A stretch of 14,769 nt of DNA from JAABYT01 sp041581935. Lineage in GTDB: Bacteria; Pseudomonadota; Gammaproteobacteria; HK1. Location of the stretch: assembly GCA_041581935.1 (NCBI GenBank), contig JBFICP010000063.1, positions 1 to 14,769 on the forward strand, given 5' to 3'. Shown here one piece after another: positions 13,362 to 14,769 of this stretch. The notes beneath the pieces were generated by a model that had not been told where the DNA came from, made no database searches, and saw nothing but the letters and a program-made list of their open reading frames with translations. A program made the translations under genes and the position numbers. Position 1 is the stretch's first letter; each line of letters begins with the position of its first letter.

Positions 13362-14769
13362 ATGGCCACCACCAGCACCGACACCGAATGCTGCGATCTG
13401 CTCATCGAGGGCGGCGAGCTCATCGACGGAAGCGGCGCCGCGCGCGTGCGCGCGGACATTGCCATCGAAGGTGATCGCGTCACCCGGGTGGGCGATCTGC
13501 GTGGCATGCAGGCGGACGCGCGCATCGATGCGCGCGGTATGGTGGTCACGCCCGGCTTCATCGACGCCCACACCCACGACGATCGCGCGGTCATGTCGAC
13601 GCCGGACATGACACCCAAGGTGAGCCAGGGTGTCACCACCGTGGTCACGGGAAATTGCGGCGTGAGCCTCGCGCCACTGTCGAACCGCGAGCCGGTGCCG
13701 CCGCTCAATCTTCTTGGCGGAACCGACTGGTATCGCTACGCGAGCATGCGTGAGTACATGGCCGAAGTGGAGGCTTCGCCGCCGGCCATCAACCTTGCGC
13801 CGCTGGTGGGTCACACGACGCTTCGCGCCGCGACCATGGACACGCTCGATCGCCCGGCGACGGGCGAAGAAATCGATTGCATGCGCGCCCTGCTCGCCGA
13901 GGCGCTCGATGCCGGATGCATCGGCATGAGCACCGGCCTCGCCTATGCCCCGGCGATCGCCGCGCCCACCGACGAGATCGTCGCTCTGGCTGAGCTGCTC
14001 GCGCCCCACGGCGGTGTCTTCACGACGCACATGCGCAACGAAGGCGAGCGGGTCGTGGAGTCGGTGGAGGAAACGCTCGAGATCGGACGGCGCGCGCGCG
14101 TGCCGGTGGTGATCTCCCATCACAAATGCTGCGGCCGCAAGAACTACGGCCTGGTGAAAAAAACCTTGGCGGCGATTCGCGAAGCGCGCGCCCATCAGAG
14201 CGTCGATCTCGACGTCTATCCCTACACGGCGAGCTCGACGGTGCTCATTGCCGACTCGGTGGCAGCCTCCGAACGCGTCCTGGTCACCTGGTCGACGCCG
14301 CATCCCGAATGCGCCGGACGCGACTTCGCCGACATCTGCGCCGAATGGGGCGTCGGCGTCGACGAGACCATCGAACGTCTGCAGCCGGCCGGCGCCATCT
14401 ACTACCAGATGAACGAGGACGATCTGCGCCGCGTGCTTGCATTCGACGACGCCATGATCGGCTCGGACGGGCTGCCCCATGACGAGTTTCCCCACCCGCG
14501 CCTGTGGGGAACCTTTCCCCGGGTGCTCGGACACTACAGCCGCGACGTCGGCCTGTTCCCGCTCGAGCAGGCCGTGCGCCGCATGACCGCGGTGCCCGCA
14601 CGAGTCTTCGGGCTCGCCGATCGCGGCATCGTGCGCGAAGGCGCCTTCGCCGATCTGGTCGTGCTGGATGCGGACACCGTGATCGACAGCGCGGACTTCC
14701 AATCACCCAAGCGGCACGCGGCCGGCATTCGTGAGGTCATCGTCAACGGCCGCCCGGTTTGGCGCGACG
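13362..14769 (+). CDS. D-aminoacylase (N-acyl-D-amino-acid deacylase), C-terminus off the right edge
   Basis: 469 residues are visible of an amidohydrolase-superfamily D-aminoacylase, which hydrolyses N-acyl-D-amino acids to D-amino acids and a carboxylate using zinc. Every known active-site position is present at an exact +3 offset from the Alcaligenes faecalis enzyme as I recall it: His70 and His72 (DAHTHDD), Cys99 (TGNCGVS), His223 (THMRNEG), His253 (SHHKC) and Asp369 (GSDGLPHD). The diagnostic PHPRLWGTFPRVLGHYSRD stretch follows. The end (REVIVNGRPVWRD) is the closing beta-sandwich strand, so probably only 15-25 residues are missing. The start is ATG 13362, with a moderate GGAAGAG 13 nt upstream. 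It is divergent from an MFS permease, a likely transport partner. Together with the amidase and M20 hydrolase it suggests use of N-modified amino acids. Confidence 0.95.
   Translation, partial: MATTSTDTECCDLLIEGGELIDGSGAARVRADIAIEGDRVTRVGDLRGMQADARIDARGMVVTPGFIDAHTHDDRAVMSTPDMTPKVSQGVTTVVTGNCGVSLAPLSNREPVPPLNLLGGTDWYRYASMREYMAEVEASPPAINLAPLVGHTTLRAATMDTLDRPATGEEIDCMRALLAEALDAGCIGMSTGLAYAPAIAAPTDEIVALAELLAPHGGVFTTHMRNEGERVVESVEETLEIGRRARVPVVISHHKCCGRKNYGLVKKTLAAIREARAHQSVDLDVYPYTASSTVLIADSVAASERVLVTWSTPHPECAGRDFADICAEWGVGVDETIERLQPAGAIYYQMNEDDLRRVLAFDDAMIGSDGLPHDEFPHPRLWGTFPRVLGHYSRDVGLFPLEQAVRRMTAVPARVFGLADRGIVREGAFADLVVLDADTVIDSADFQSPKRHAAGIREVIVNGRPVWRD

Noticed and set aside
10286..13708. 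A 1140-codon open frame on the minus strand
   Set aside because: It lies antisense to the FMN protein and in another frame of the MFS gene. Its translation is Arg/Gly/His-rich with no domain, as expected from an antisense shadow of GC-rich codons. The real genes there have complete family motifs.
13293..14702. A 469-codon minus-strand frame opposite the D-aminoacylase
   Set aside because: The plus strand encodes every D-aminoacylase active-site residue. The antisense product has no recognisable domain and is a codon-bias shadow.

Overview
This is a GC-rich chromosomal window from a proteobacterium, most likely a gammaproteobacterium. The support for that is indirect: clear E. coli-type MaeA, GstB and YihX-like HAD homologues, a TfoX-N protein, a lipobox lipoprotein, and GC-ending codons. 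The genus cannot be read from the sequence. Coding density is very high. No gap longer than 65 bp separates genes, and I see no rRNA, tRNA, transposase, integrase or CRISPR array.

Layout. (1) Positions 1-1077, minus strand: a HAD-IA phosphatase whose stop overlaps the start of a glutathione S-transferase (GST) that runs off the left edge. (2) Positions 1120-3015, plus strand: an Fsr-like MFS permease and a GstB-like GST. (3) Positions 3025-3471, minus strand: a small unrecognised lipoprotein. (4) Positions 3534-12091, plus strand: seven closely packed genes that look like one transcription unit. They are an amidase-signature hydrolase, a D-2-hydroxyacid dehydrogenase, a TfoX-N domain protein, an M20 N-carbamoyl-amino-acid hydrolase/allantoate-amidohydrolase type enzyme, the NAD-malic enzyme MaeA, an unusual HPPD-like VOC oxygenase, and a membrane-anchored FMN/Fe-S glutamate-synthase-like protein. 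(5) Positions 12088-13296, minus strand: a second MFS permease. (6) Positions 13362 to the right edge, plus strand: a D-aminoacylase almost complete at its C-terminus.

How the genes may work together (inference). The region is rich in hydrolases of C-N bonds: an amidase, a carbamoyl/ureido amidohydrolase and an N-acyl-D-amino-acid deacylase. With two permeases, a 2-oxoacid/2-hydroxyacid reductase and malic enzyme, this suggests uptake and breakdown of amides, ureides or N-modified amino acids, with the carbon entering central metabolism near pyruvate. The substrate is unknown.

The most unusual part is the tail of the long operon. There a diverged 415-residue protein keeps the HPPD-type 2-His-1-Glu iron site but has a long N-terminal half I do not recognise. 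It sits 6 bp upstream of a stand-alone glutamate-synthase FMN domain with two membrane helices. This oxygenase plus membrane flavo-iron-sulfur pair is the best candidate for an undescribed system.
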